From: JBDRED01 sp043820025 [NCBI: Elusimicrobiota bacterium]
GTDB taxonomy: Bacteria; RUG730; JBDRED01
Direction: 5' to 3'
Length of the DNA: 64,000 bases
NCBI GenBank assembly: GCA_043820025.1
Contig: JBDRED010000021.1
Location: forward strand, 1 to 64,000
Shown: positions 1 to 15,000 of the stretch, one piece after another
Position numbering within the stretch: the first letter of the stretch is position 1
Layout: every line of letters starts with the position of its first letter
Program-made: the position numbers and the translations under genes
Notes under the pieces: generated by a model
The model's database searches: none
What the model saw: the letters and a program-made list of their open reading frames with translations, nothing else
What the model was told of the DNA's origin: nothing

Positions 1-3000
1 TTTCTGTTTGACCATGATAATAGCGCCATAAATAAAACAGCCACAGGAAGCCCAAGCACAAATGTGGTTGCAATCATTGCCGCTGTTCCGCCTGCAGCTG
101 CTCCGCCAATACCGATCTTTGCGAGCAGCGCTTTCATTAAACCAACCATCATATTAAACGGCATTACAATATAGTTCCATATAAAGTTCGGCCTGCCGCT
201 CTCGTCATAATAGGTAAACACGTCAGCCTCGCCGTCTCCGTCAGTATCCATACCTTCTGCCCTGCGCACGCCATTATCGTCATAGTAAATAAACGAAAAT
301 CTACCTGTTGTCATATCCTCTACGCGCACCTCTGTCAGCTGTGTACTCCCTGCGTCCGGCAGGTTAAGAGTCACAACGCGCACTCTATACTTAAACAACG
401 CGCCATTGCCGTTATCAAGCTGATCAAGCCCGTCTGTATCGCCGGCGCCGCCTGCTATAGGACGCCATCTCTGCTCGCTGTCCTCATAAAGGACATTACC
501 GTCTCTGTCTATTACCTGGCCGTTGGAATTCAAGGCATACATATACAGAGGATTGCCGCTGTCATCAAAATAAAGCCTTACTGTCTTTGTTGAAAGGTAT
601 GTTGTTGTATCTGTTATTTCAAAGTCGCGGTAAAGTAAACGGCCCTGCCTGTCATAATAATCAACATAGGTTGTATCAGCCCTGCTGCTGCCAAACATAT
701 CCAGGCTGAAATTAACTATTTCCTCAAGCACATGCTGAGGCGCGTTTCTCTCAGTCGTATAATATGCATATTTATGATTAGCCTTGTCTGATTTTGACGC
801 ATCATATGTTGATTCCTTCTCATATCCGTCACTGTCAGTTATGGTTATTTTTGTTGCTATATGCAGAGGCAGTCCAAGACTATCATTATATTCATAAACA
901 AATGTGCGTTCCTTACCATGGAACATTGTCTCCTCTCTTACAACACGTCCTTTATTGTCATAGAATGAAGTCTTTTCAACGCTGTCATAAGAATATGCGC
1001 CTGCAAAATCGGGGCCCGACCTATGTAAGTACTGCGTGACCTTCACATCAGCCCTTCCGCCGTCAAATGAGCCGTACTCGATTTTTAAATATCTTACATT
1101 AGTTCTCTCGCCGGCTATGATTGTATAACTGCCGTCATATACTACTGCGTCCGTAGGCCGGCCTTCATCGTTATAAGCCTCATACTCAACCGTCTTATCA
1201 ACCGTGCCGTCGAGCTTATAATACTCTATATAATCAACTCTGACATTAACCTTACCGCTCGCAGTTGTGTATCTCTCATAGTAATACTCAATTACAAGAT
1301 TATCATGGTTCTCATCTGTCTCAAATACGCCTTCAACAATATTATCATCATACACGCTCATCTTGGTCAGATAGCCAGCGTTGTCATACTCGAACGAATA
1401 CCAGCGGCCGTCTTTAAGCTGAAGCCTTAGCGCGCCATCATCGCTATACCATGCTGTCTCGCTCCTGCCGTAGTTATCCGTAAACACAACCTTTTTAAGT
1501 GTTTCCCCCGGAAGAGTAGTTGTATCCTCTGAAATAATAAGCGTTCCTATCCGATTGCCTTCCCACGCTCCATTTACATAATTATATACAACTGCGCTAA
1601 TCTCAGAATCGCTTGGACTGTAATCATTATATACAATACGCCTTATCGGATTGCCATTCGCGTCGTAATATATCTCATAATTTAATATGATATTATTGTT
1701 AGATAATTCATATACAGTAGTGTGGTCTATAACAGCGCCTGTGAAATCTCCATCATCTGCAATATCCAGGTATACGTTTATAGTTTTGCCTGTCGGGTCA
1801 TTTGTCCAGTCTGTTACAAAAAGCTGTCTTGTCTTAGCGTTCCATACCCTCTTTATCGTCCCGTCAGCATTCATCCATGTCTTTGTCAATAAATTAGTCT
1901 TTGCGCTGTCGCTGTAAACGTAAATAATGTTATTTGTGTTATCTATTGTTATATACTGAATAGGATTATTATCCGCGTCATAAAGTATGCCTGCTGTCGG
2001 ATTATTGTCTGTGTCATAAGCAGTATACCGAAGCTCGCTCGCCACTGTCGTTCCGTCAGCTTTGTAGTAAATAATGTAATCTATTCGTCCGTTGTTGAAA
2101 GGATCGAATCTTTGTCTTTCTATTCTCTTGGAATCAGCTGTGCCGTCATGGTTAAAGTCATAGAATACATCCACAAATTCCGGATTTGAAAGGTCAGTAA
2201 TGTAAATCCTGTTTGTCTTTGCATCCAGCGTTTTAATCACACTGCCGTCAGCATTATACCAGGTTTTTCTTAAAAGATTCGTCTTTGCGCTGTCAGAATA
2301 TTCCGAAACCGAGTTTTCAGCAGGGTTAATTGTAAGATATGTAATATTGGTTCTGCCATCCGCTACAGGATCCGCAGTATAACCGCCATCGTATGATACG
2401 CCGTCAATCGGATTACCATTAGCGTCATAATCAAGATAGCCTACGGTTCTCTTTGGCGTAACGCCGTCTTGTTCATAATATACAACATAATCCATCCTCT
2501 GCTGAGCGTCATAGACAATGGTCCTAAGCCTATTGCCGTCAGCTATGCCGTCGCCGTCAGCATCCTCGTAGATATCTACTGTAACCGCGTCAACCCGGAT
2601 ATATAATAAACCGGTTGCCCTGTCGCTTATTCTATTTACAGATTTATCTGTGTTATACCAGATCGTCCTTAAAAGATTTGTCTTTGCGCTGTCGCTGTAT
2701 TCCTCGACCTTACCCTCTTCTTCGGTAATCGTTAAATATCTGATATTGCCTCTTGATTCTCCCGCAGGATCAGCCGTATACTCGCCGTCATACGCTATGC
2801 CGCCTATGCGTTTGCCTGTTCCGTCATATTCATAATTTACGGTTCTTTCTATAAGCCCTGTGTTTATATTGTAATATTCAGTATAGATAACAAGGTTATT
2901 ATCATCATATATCTCTCTTGAATACAGGTTGCCGTCGCCGCCGGGCTGGCCGGGAGCAATACCTGTGGTGTTATTGATATAAATATAAGCAGTCGCGTTC

Positions 3001-6000
3001 TCGTCATCGCGGATATAAAGCTCCTTTCTGTCAACGTCCCATTCTTCCTTCACATTACCCAGCCCGTCGTAAATCGACCTTCTTCTCAGCGTAGTTAATC
3101 CTGCGTCGGAATACTGTTCAACAGTACTGGACTTTAAAGTAAGGCCGTCCCCTTCATATTCGTTGGTTATCTTCAAATACCTGACATTTGAAAGCGTTTC
3201 CAAATTATCAGGATAACCGTTGCCGTCGTTGTCTGCCATATCCACAGGCACATACGGCGCGTCATACGCTATGCCTTTTGTAGGATTATTATTTTCATCC
3301 CAATCCAGATACTGGAAAACGCGCACAGCATTGCCGCCTGCGTCAAAATACTCGATATGGTCTATTTGGTTATCGGTGTTGTATGTATATGCGGCATATT
3401 TAAACCCATCGCCTTCAACCCCTGTTGTATTATACTTATATACAATAACCTGATTACCGCTAATTACATATAATATATTCTGATTTACCAGCCATTCTCT
3501 TTCAAGGTTACCGTCAGCGTCATACCATGCTGTCTTTGTATGGCCTGAATATACATAACTGTCAACATCTGTCCCTGTCCTTGTTGTATACTCCTCTACC
3601 CGGCCAAGCGCTGTGTTTATGTTCAAAAATGTAAGTCCGTCTTTTGCTTCCAAGTTGTCGGGGATACCGTTTGCGTTATTATCAGGCCCCGGCGCTGTAT
3701 ACGCTCCGTTATAAGCAATGCCTGCTACCCTGACTCCGCTCGCATTATATTCATAATCAATCGTGCGCATTACTGCTGTGCCGTCCGCATTATAATACTC
3801 AACATAATCAACCTGATTATTTGCGTTATATGTTTCTGTAGCGTATAAGTAACCTGTGCTCGTATCGCCTGAAGTGTTGTTAAGATATATATCCGCCCGG
3901 TTTCCTGAAACAAGGTATAATATCTTATTCTCTTCGTCCCACATCTTTGTTACATTGCCGTCTGCGTCATACCATGTTGTCTTTGTTCTCGTTGTCTTGA
4001 CTGCGTCCGTAAACTCCTCTATCATGCTATCCGTTATGTTCCCGTCCACATCATAGTTATTAGTTATTGTAAGGTATCTTAGATTTGTCCTGGCCTCGCC
4101 GATAGGATCAGCAGTATACGCGCCGTCATGCGCTATGCCGTTAATCGGATTGTCATTTGCATCATACGCTGTATAATCAACAGTGCGTTTTACAGTTGTC
4201 TGGTCTGTATCATAATATTCTACATAGTCAATCTGCGTAGTCCCGGAAATGTATGTATATGTCGCTGTATGCGTTCCGTCGCCGCCCGGCTCAGTTGACT
4301 CAATGCCTGTAAGGTTGTTTATATATACGTCTACCTTATTGCCGTTTATTACATAAAGTATATGGTTAACTGCGTCGTACTCGCGCGTTAATCCATCAAC
4401 GCCATATGTTGATGTTTTAATGTATCCTGTATACACATACGGATCAGCAGGCGTGCCTGCGCCTGTCCTGCCTGTGTATTCGCTTACTATGCCCTGCGCT
4501 TCGTCTATATCTAAGTATCTTATGTTTCCTCTAGCCTCTCCAACAGGATCTAATGTGTATGCGCCGTCATAGGAAACACCCGCAAACCTTATGCCATTTG
4601 CGTCATACTCATAATCTACTGTGCGCCTTATTGTTACGCCGTCTGCGTTATAGTATTCAACATAATCAATGTGATTATCCGTATCATAAGTTTCCCGCGA
4701 GTAAAGCGTTCCTGTGCTTGTGTCGCCTGAAGTGTTGTTAATATACACATCAGCCTGATTGCCTGTTACTATATAAAGCGTTTGTTTCTCTTCGTCCCAC
4801 ATCTTTGTTACATTGCCGTCCGTGTCATACCATGTTGTTCTTACACTCGTTGTCTTGACTGCGTCCGTAAATTCCTCTACAATACTGTCCGTCATGTTCT
4901 GCCCTGCGTCATAATGATTGGTTATTGTAAGGTATCTTAGATTTGATCTGCCTTCGCCTATAGGATCAGCAGTATACGCGCCGTAATACGCTATGCCGTC
5001 AATCGGATTATCATTTGCATCATACGCTGTATAATCAACTGTGCGTATTACCACTCCGTCCTTGTCATAAAACTGAATATAATCAATCCTGTCATTATCG
5101 TCGTAAGTATATCTTGCGTATAAGAAATCATCGGCCTGATTTTCATCGCCTGTTGTGTTGTATTTGTATACATTTACGCCGCCTCCGTCGCGGACATATA
5201 ATATGCTCTTTGTTACATCCCATGCCTTTACTATTCCTTCCTCGTCATACCATGTTACTCTTATCAGCGTTGTCTTTGCCGGATCCGAATATTCATAAAC
5301 AACATTATCTACTATCGTAAGATACGTAATAGTTCTTCCGTCGCCCGCAGGGTCAGCTGTGTAAGCGCCGTTGTATGATATTCCTGATACGCGCTTGCCG
5401 CTCGCATCATAGTCATAGTCTGTTGTGCTGACTATTGTCACTCCGGCAGGGTCATAATACTCAACATAATCTACCTCGTTATCGCTGTTATATGTTTCTG
5501 TAGCGTATAAGTAACCTGTGCTCGTATCGCCTGAAGTGTTGTTAAGATATATATCCGCCTGATTGCCTGTTACTATATAAAGCGTTTGTTTAACTACATC
5601 CCAATCTGACTGAACATTGCCATTCGCGTCATATATTGTTCTCCTTATTAAGTTTGTCCTGGCAGAATCGCTATACTCCTCAACAGTGCTTGACAGCACA
5701 GTCTCGCCGTCAACATCATAAACGTATGACACGCTTAAATATTTATCTATAACCGGCACAGCTGTATAAGCGCCTTCATAGCTTATGCCCAGTTCAGGAT
5801 TACCGTTCGCGTCGTATGTCTCGTAATCTACTGTTCTTGCAACTGTTACTCCGTCTGATCCATAGTACTCTATATAATCTATTTGATCCTGGTCATTATA
5901 CGTGTATGACGCAAAATGAAAATCATTAGGATCAGCCTCGTCTCCTGTGGTGTTGTATTTATACACATCCAGCTTGTCGCCATTCCTTACATACAGAGTA

Positions 6001-9000
6001 TTTGTATTTGGATCCCATGCCTTTGTTAATATTCCGTCAGTATCGTACCATGAAGTTATTATTAGGTTTGTCTTTCCGGCATCGCTGTATTCTTCTACCT
6101 TTACCAATGCGCCGTCTTCTGAAAGTGTTAAGTATCTTAAATTAGAAGCGCTTGTGTAATTTGCAGTATACGCGCCGCTGTATGAAACCGCGTTTACGGG
6201 ATTGCCGTCCGCGTCATAAGTTAAATAATCCAGCGTTTTAGCCGGAGCGCCTGCCTTGTTATGATATGTTATATAATCTATTACTCTATTGCTTCCGTCA
6301 TAAGTATATACTATTGTCTGGACCAGGTTTGTCCCTACATCAGGCGAACCATTATGATTTGCGTCAATATAGACATATATCTTATTAGGATTACTTGGGC
6401 TGACTACATATATCCTTCCGTCGTACCATGTCTTTACAGGAGCTTGAAAATTATTATCATCCTGATACCATGTGATTCTTATTAAATTTGTTTTCGCAGA
6501 ATTACTGTATTCATCTACCTTTACATCTGTCAGCACATTATCGGCGTATGTATTTATTATGTTGATATATGTAATATTTCCTCTGCTTTCTCCAACCGGG
6601 TCAGCGGTATACGCGCCGTCATACGCTATCGCGGTTATTGGATTATCGGATGAATCGTATGTTAAGTAGTCAAGGGTTCTTATTACAGTTATACCGTCTG
6701 TATCATAATATTCAATATAGTCAATCCTGCCATCCTCATCATACTCGGTTAAACTTGATAATGTTCCGCTCGTAATTTCGCCTGTTGTGTTATTATTATA
6801 AATCGTTACCGCATTTCCTTCCATTACGTATAACACATTATTGACATTATCCCATTCCTTTATTACTACCCTGTCATCATACCAGAGAGTTCTTATGAGT
6901 ACTGTCTTTGCAGAATTGCTAAACTCCTCAACCTTGTTTCCTGTTATTGTAATGTAACGAATATTCGTTCTGCCTGCGCCCGCAGGATCAGCAGTATACG
7001 CGCCGTCGTATGAAATACCGCCGGTGCGCGCGCCAAAAGCGTCATATTCATAATTTACCGAACGCACAATTACAGCGCCTGATTCATCATAATACTCAGC
7101 ATGCACAAGCCTGCCGTTTGTGTCGTATGTTTCATCAGAATACTTGTATCCGCTCGAGGTATCGCCTGTTGTATTATTTAAATACACCGTAGCTGTATTC
7201 CCTGTCCTTATATAAAGGATTTTCTTTTCCGAATCCCACATCTTTATTTCAACGCCGTCAGCATCGTACCATGAAGTTTTAACCAGGTCTGTTCTGCCTG
7301 CGTCTGTATACTCATAAACAATATTATTTATTGTGTCTATCGTGAGATATCTTAAATTATCTTTGACCGGATTATTATACGCGCCGTCATAGGAAATACC
7401 TAATGTTGGTTTGCCGTCGCTATCATAAGCTGAATACTCTACAGTTCTAACTGCTGCGCCTGCTGAGTTATGATATGTAATATAACTAATTACTACATTG
7501 TTTCCATCATATTGATATTGCTCTGTGCGGACTATGTTTGTGCCTGAATCTATCATCCCATTCGCATTTTTATCAATATAAACATAAACTTTGCCCGGAA
7601 TAGTGGCGCTATTCACATAAAGCTCGCCGCCTGCCCATGACTTCCACAAATTACCGCCGCCGTCATACCATTCTATCTTACTTAAATCCGTCTTAGAAGC
7701 GTCATTGTACGCATAAAGAACGCTCTGGGTAAGATTACCGTTTATATCATAACTATTAACTATAGTTATATATTTTATAACGCCTGCCGAAATATCGCCG
7801 TCACGAATAACGCCGTCAACCGCGTTGCCGTTTCCATCATACGCTGTGTAATCTAATGTTGTGACTACAGCCCCGTCCTTGTCATAGTACTGAATATAAT
7901 CAACAACCTTATTACTGCCGTCCATTGTATATACCCAACGCTCAATCTCAAGGCCTGTGTCAGGCGCGCCGTCCGCATTGGAATCGATATATACATGCAC
8001 AATATTTGAATCAACAGCGTCCGGCCTATATAATTTATGCGATTTGTTGTCTAAGGTCTGATAAACATTGTCATTTGTATCATACCAGTTTGTTTCTGAT
8101 ACTACTATCTCATCGCGCCTTGTAAACGCTACGCGCGTTAAAAGTTTTCCGTCTATTTCCTGCTCTGAAATAGAAATTGTCCCTAATTGGCTTGCCCAAA
8201 CGCCTATATTATTATGATCGCCGCTATACACAACGCCATTAATCGGGTCGTCGCCGCTATACGCCGTATAATTAACCGTTTTTACAATGCTTGTTCCGTC
8301 GGCATTATAATATTCAATATAACTAATCTTAGCGCCTGAATACATAATATTTTGAAGCGCCGTATCTTCAGCGTCTACAATACCATTTTTATTAACATCA
8401 TTATAAATATGAACAAGATTTGGGTCCAGAGTGTCAACTATATAAAGTCTGCCTGTCTCATCTTCTAAAATTCTATTCACAGTCGCGTCGTCATTGTACC
8501 ATATGCTCCTTATCTTTATTGTCATGCCCGCATCTTTATAATAATTCTCTACCTTTGTCTCATTAACACCATCGCCGTCAATATCTTCCTCGGATATTTC
8601 CATATATACCAGGTTTGTTCTTGATGCGCCCTCAGGGTCTGTGGTAAACGCTCCGTCATAGCTTTTCCCCTCTATTGGATCGCCGCTGATAACTGAATAA
8701 GCGGTATAGTCTACAGTTGAAGCTACCGTAACTCCGTCAGTATCATAATATTCGATATAATCAGTAACGTTTATCTTATTACTGCCTACCCATGTTTCTG
8801 TAAATACATACTTCGCTGTTAAGGCATCTCCCGTACCATCGCCATTTTCATCATAGTATAAAAACATCTCATTTGGATTGCTTGGATTTGGAACATACAG
8901 ATTTGTTCCAATCAATGATTTATTAACACTTCCGTCAGCATTGTACCATGTAGTAACTTCGCTTCTTCCGTCTGTGTATGTTTCAACAATCTTTATAAGG

Positions 9001-12000
9001 CCTGCATCATCGGTAATTTCGATTGTTCCTACGGCATTATCATTATTCCCTGCAATCTCGTCAGCATCGGCAATAACTGAAGAATTATAGATATAGCCGC
9101 TGTCAGCATCTGTCCAAACAATTACCTGACTTTCACTTCTATCAAGGTTGTAATAAATTGTCCTTATTCTGCCTTCACCCGGAGTGCCTGTCTCTTTTGT
9201 CAAAAGTATCTCGCCTGAAGTATCAGAAACATCAAAAACGCCATCGCCATTGTCTAAATATGTATAAGTCTCGCTTTTATAAACTACACCGTCATCATAA
9301 TATGTTATGACATGCACCCAGCGTCCGTCAGGAAGCTGTGTCCATGACTCCTCAGTAGTTTCAACTCCTAATGGCTCAGGCCCGCCATCTGCTCCTAATA
9401 ATACCGGCCCGCCGATTTCCGCAGTCGGCGCGTATAATGCAGTTGAAACATCGTTATATGTCGTCTCCTGTTCATTGGATTTGGCGTCTTCCTCATCCTC
9501 AGCCTCTTGTTCTGTCTTTTCAGAGTTTGCATTTGTGTATATATTAGGATTATAGGGAATATATCCGCCGCCACCGGGAATATATCCGCCGCCGCCGGGA
9601 ATATATCCGCCGCCGCCGGGAATGTATCCGCCGCCGCCGGGAATGTATCCGCCGTCATCATAATGCTCCGCCAGTTCTTTATACGCATAATATGAATCAA
9701 TAACATTTGCTCTATTATCTTCAAAATCCTGCATTGCATGTATCTGGCCCAATGCGTCGCCATTAAAAAATGAATACGCAGGCGCTTGTAATAAAAGATA
9801 TCTGCGCATTGCAGGCGTTAATTTGATCTTTCTTCCCGCCTTTTTAGAAGCTATCTCTTCTTTTTTCTGTTTTGTCTCTTCATCGTCGTTTTCATCCGGC
9901 AGTTCATTATCTTTCAATGGTTCCGCATACCCAAGCTCAACTGTTTGAAGCAGAGCGTCAGCCCACGCAAGCGGAGTCATCCAATATAATATTCGCGTAA
10001 AAGTATGATCGCTTGAATACTTTGTTTCAATATAAGTTTCCCTGGAAATATTAAGAGTCCTCTTGTCTATATCATCCTTCTTTGTATCTTTATCAGGGTC
10101 AAACTCGCCATCGCCGTCGTCCTCCCATACATGTATTACTCCATTATCATCAAGCTGATACCAATTCCCGTCCTCGTCTAATTTAGGCTCGCTCCAGCCT
10201 TGGCCTGCCAAATCATCGCGGTAAATGACTTCATTGCCATTTTTCTGGAATACATGCCAGTAACCGTCCTCGTCTAAATATGCCCATACATCAGCATGAG
10301 TATCCAAGTCTTCCCTTCTTGTATCCTTTTCAGGATCAAACTCTCCGTCACCATCATCATCCCAAACCTCGATCTGTCCGTTATCTTTTTGCCAATACCA
10401 CTTGCCGTCTTCGCCCAGCTCAGGATCATTCTTGCCAAATTCAGGCGTATCTTCAGTTTCAAGCTCACTGCCATTAAGATACAACTGCCGCATTAATGTG
10501 AATGGCAGCTGCATCGGATTTGCCCAGCTCATTATCTTTCCGTATGTGCCCATTACAGATGACCTAAATGTTTGTTCCATTCTTATTGGAATATCCTTGT
10601 CAGGATCGAACATTCCATCGCCGTCATCAGCATATATTGTATAACTTCCATCAGCATTTAATACGCGCCACTCGCCTGTGTATGTAACCTCTCCTGCAGG
10701 CGTTGTTTCGATGAGCGTATCTTCTTCTATATTAAATACTTCTTCCTCATCTTCTTTAGTATTTCCATAAATAGATATAGTTCCATCGCCGTTATCAACT
10801 ACCCAGTTTCCGTCGTCATTTAAGTATGGTTCAGCGGGTTCGGGCGCAGGGCCTTCGGGAATGAGTGTGTCCTTTTCCGTATTAAATATTTTATCGCCGT
10901 CATCCGTATATACCTTCCATGTGCCGTCTGACTGCAAATCATACCATTGGCCGTCCTTATACATTCTTACAAGCTTATCCTCATCGTCTAAAACACCGTT
11001 GTTATTTGTATCTTCATATTCATAAATATTGCCTTCTTCATCTCTAACAGTTAATTCCCCGTTGTCCTGTTCCGGCGTACTTACCTTAGCTTCTATCATA
11101 CTTGATATATTGCCTGTCATTGCAACTGCGGCAACAGCTACATACATAACAGACGCAGCCTGAACGCCTGCCATCATAGGCTCCTTCCATGCATACGGAA
11201 TAAGCGTTGAATTCTGAACGCGTTTCATTAAGAACGGAGTTACTATCTTTGTTACAACCTTCATGCTAAGGCCTATTATAATACCCTGCCAGCTGCCCAT
11301 TGCCATCATTACTATCATTACGCCTTGGAATATAAACTTTGTAAATACCATCCATGAAAGCTTTACTACATTTGCTATCTTGTAATGTTTCTTTAAGAAT
11401 CTTCCTATTGGCGTAGTTTTTTGACGGGTCTGCTCGTATTTATAAGCATCCATTATTTGGTTCGTTGTTTTACGAATTGCGTTTCTATATGTTGCGTAGA
11501 ATACAACTCTGTACTCTTCATTAAGAGCTGTTTTCCTGGCCTTATTTCTTTCATCTTTTACCTGATTCGCGAGTGATGATGCTTTTGGGAAAAGTTTTCT
11601 ATCATCATCCTCTACGATGAATACCCACGCAGCTGTTAGAAAACTTCTTGTTCCTTTCCTTATCCCCCATTGTCTCATCAAATCATCTGCCGGAGGAGTA
11701 TCTCCGCCCTGCATATGATACTTTCGCATCTGCATAAGGCCGGTTTTCAGTCCGGTTGTATCTAATAATGTGCTTGGCATTATTCCAAGCTGTCTCTTTG
11801 TCTTACCAAGGAACACCAATTCATCCAGGTCTTCTCTGTCCTGCTCTATCCTCTGCATTAAATTAAGAGTTAATATAAAGAACTGGTCGAATGTTTTAAT
11901 ACCATAGTTCTCAGCCCATCGTTCCTTCTCGCGCTCATACATCTCGCCTGCGCGCTTTGCCATTAATGCATATCTTGGAGCATTGTCCATAGTAAATGAA

Positions 12001-15000
12001 GCATTCTCTGCTTTTAGATAATCAGCCATAGACGCATAGTTTATCCGCTCTTTTTTCTCCCCATCCATCAGTTCATAGGCGCCTTTAGCGATAATAGGTG
12101 TGACAAGCCTCGAAAATTTATATGTATTTCCGTAAAATATAAAATTTAAAACAGCGGTAATAAAACCGCCTATTTGTGAAATTACCGGTATTCTGAACGG
12201 TAAAAACCTTAAGCCGAGTATATTGCCGATATTACGAGCAAAGTATCCGCCGCCATGATACGCGTTTACTAAATTATCTGTATATCTATCCTTTCTCTGT
12301 TTTGTAATAGCGCCAACTGCCTTCATAACCTTTTGCGCGCGCTGACGTTTCTCCATCTCATTTAAAACCTTGCCTGTTTTGCTGCTGCCTTTATCAAGAA
12401 GCGAACCTATTAGGCTTTCCATTACTTCTGAATACTGTCCGTTAAAGTTTTCATACGAAAGCTGCATGAGCCTTGTAAATAAAGGGTCTGTTGAATCTAT
12501 AGCAGTCCGTCCGCCAACACCTAATATTCCAAATCCAAAAGCGCTTCTAACAGCATCCGCGTCGCGTTTATCCTGGCTCTTCTGCGATCTGATTTTTTCA
12601 TACGCTCTCCACCACCATTTTTTTCTGCCAAGCTCGCTATATTCATCTGTTTCTTTCTTAACTATTACTATTCTCGCATTCCTGCCTCTTACAGCCTTTC
12701 TTGCTTTTCCGAAAAGGCCCTTATCAGGAACAACCATTACCAAATAATTTCTCTGAAGCACAGGCGACGCGGCCAGGTTTTCAGCCTCTAAACGCGCTTC
12801 TCTTTCTGTATAGTTTGTAAATATTCCCCTAGCATCATTTGCGCCTGTAATAGCCATAATATTTTTTGACTTCATTTCAAAGGCAATACGCTCAGCGCTC
12901 GATACCACGCCCGTACCTGTTTCAGCTTCAGTTTCTAATTCAGCTTCAATCTCCTTAAACTGCTGAACTCTCTTCATTACATTAACTACCTGCATCTGCT
13001 TAATGTACGGGTCTTCCTTTTCCTGATGCGGAAGTATTAAATAATCAAGGCCGCTTTCCTTAAGTTCACGCTCAGCGTCAATATTTTCTATACCTTTTTC
13101 AGACTCTCTAAGAATACCCAGCATCGCATTTACATTCCCTGTATCTCCTTCTACTATTCCTATTCTTGTCTGAAGCGATGTCCAAAAACCTTTTAACTCA
13201 TTCTTTAACTGCTCTGTCTGGCGCCTGAATATTTCTGCGCTTGAAACCGTATTATCTTCAGGAAGCCTCAAAGCTCCTGCAGAAGGCGCATTATCAATCT
13301 GGTTTGTAATAAAGTCCTTTATTTGATTTGCAACCTCGCTGTCTTCGCCAAACTTGTCTGCAGCATCCTTTAAAATTCTAATGTATTCTGCGCGCTTTGC
13401 TTCATACCAAGCCTGCAGTAACTTTTGTCCAACCTGAGCCTGCTTTGTGATATACTGTAACAGATATAATCTTTCAAAATCTTGGAGAGTATCCCCCTTT
13501 TGATATTTTTCAAGCGCTTGCCCTGCAAATTTAAGGCGTTTCGTATTAAATATTTGTAGATAAGCTTTATAATATGGATCATCTTCACTTATTGATCCCG
13601 GCCTGTTACCCAGCTTATCAACAAGCACTCTTTCAAGCCTTGATTTATTCATATATACAAAAATTGCGGCGCTTGCGTCATCTGTACGCGCTACGCGTCC
13701 GAGTGTCTGGTTAAATGTATCAGATGACATACGGTCCGCGTCAATTATATGCAGGTCAACATTACCTTTTACGTTTACGCCTGTTGACATACGCAGGTTT
13801 GCAAATACTATCTTGCCCTGCTCAGCCATATTACTTGCAGTATCGTTTATATCTTCCGGGTTAGTATCTGGGTCTATTTCAACTATATAATCATCCGGGT
13901 TAATATTTTTGGCTCTCAGTTTTGCTTCAACTGCCTGCCTGACTGCTGTAATTTCATCAGGGTCTGTGCCAATGATTAACTGAGCTGTAAATGACTTTCT
14001 GTCAGTGTGTATATTTTCAGCTGTCCAAGCATTAACTATATTCTGAGCCATAGTATCAAGCCTTGATTCCAGAACCTGTACTGAAACAGCTTTTTTTATA
14101 CCTGCTTTTTTCTTTCCGTTTTCCTGCTGATCTGCGATTTTTTGTGCATGCTCACCTGCGTTATTAACTCTCTTTTCAGTTAAATACTCCAGGTTTGACA
14201 TTGCGCCTTCGTCAATAACAACCATGCCTGTGCCTAAGAGAGCCTTTGTCTCATCATCCAGCGTTGCTGATACGCCGAGCACCATACGTCTACCTTTATT
14301 ACTGCCCAAAAATTCGCTTCTGGTAACTGAGCTTTCTACTTTCTTTGGCAATATAAGATTTGAAAGGTTAATTCCCTGCCCTCTTTTAAATATTTTGCTT
14401 AAAATATTTCCTGTGTAATATAAAACATTTAATCTGAAATCAGCAGTTACATCTGACCAAACTACGCTTGACGCTTTCTTAGATGGAAGAATAAAGAACA
14501 GTATTTTCTTGGCTAGAACGTATATTGAATTAATAAATCGCACAGGCAATGAAAGAATAAACATACTCCAGGTCAATAAACCCGTAACCGCTCGTACTAT
14601 AACGCCTCTTTTTACAGCCTGATTACTTTTAATCGCGCAATTAGCTGTTGTCAGCTCGTCGCCTATCTCCTGATCCGGCTGAGCTTTTCCTAAAGCGTCA
14701 ACAGGCACAATCTTAACCTGCATTCCTTTTACAATATCATTTCTCAGCTTTGCAAAACCTTTTCCGGTTAAAGGAGTATTAAGCATAGGCTGTGAAAAGC
14801 TAATATCCCATTTACCTGCCTCATCCTGTTGTATTAGAACAGCTAATTCATTTCTTTCAACTGCTGTTTTATAGTCATCTCCTATAGTATAAACATGCAC
14901 ATCATCCATTCTTACCGGATGATTATCATATTTTGCTCCAACCGTTCTTAAAGCATTAAAAACTATTCCGGCGCTTGATGCCTGATCAGCAGTTACAGCA

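Noticed and set aside
800-9360. CRISPR array or satellite DNA
   Set aside because: Units are 383-474 bp, divergent, coding in one frame and without spacers of constant length.
9395-9763. Minus-strand ORF of 122 codons with AAADTFPAAA repeats
   Set aside because: Out-of-frame reading of the 21-bp GGGGYIP array in the giant gene.
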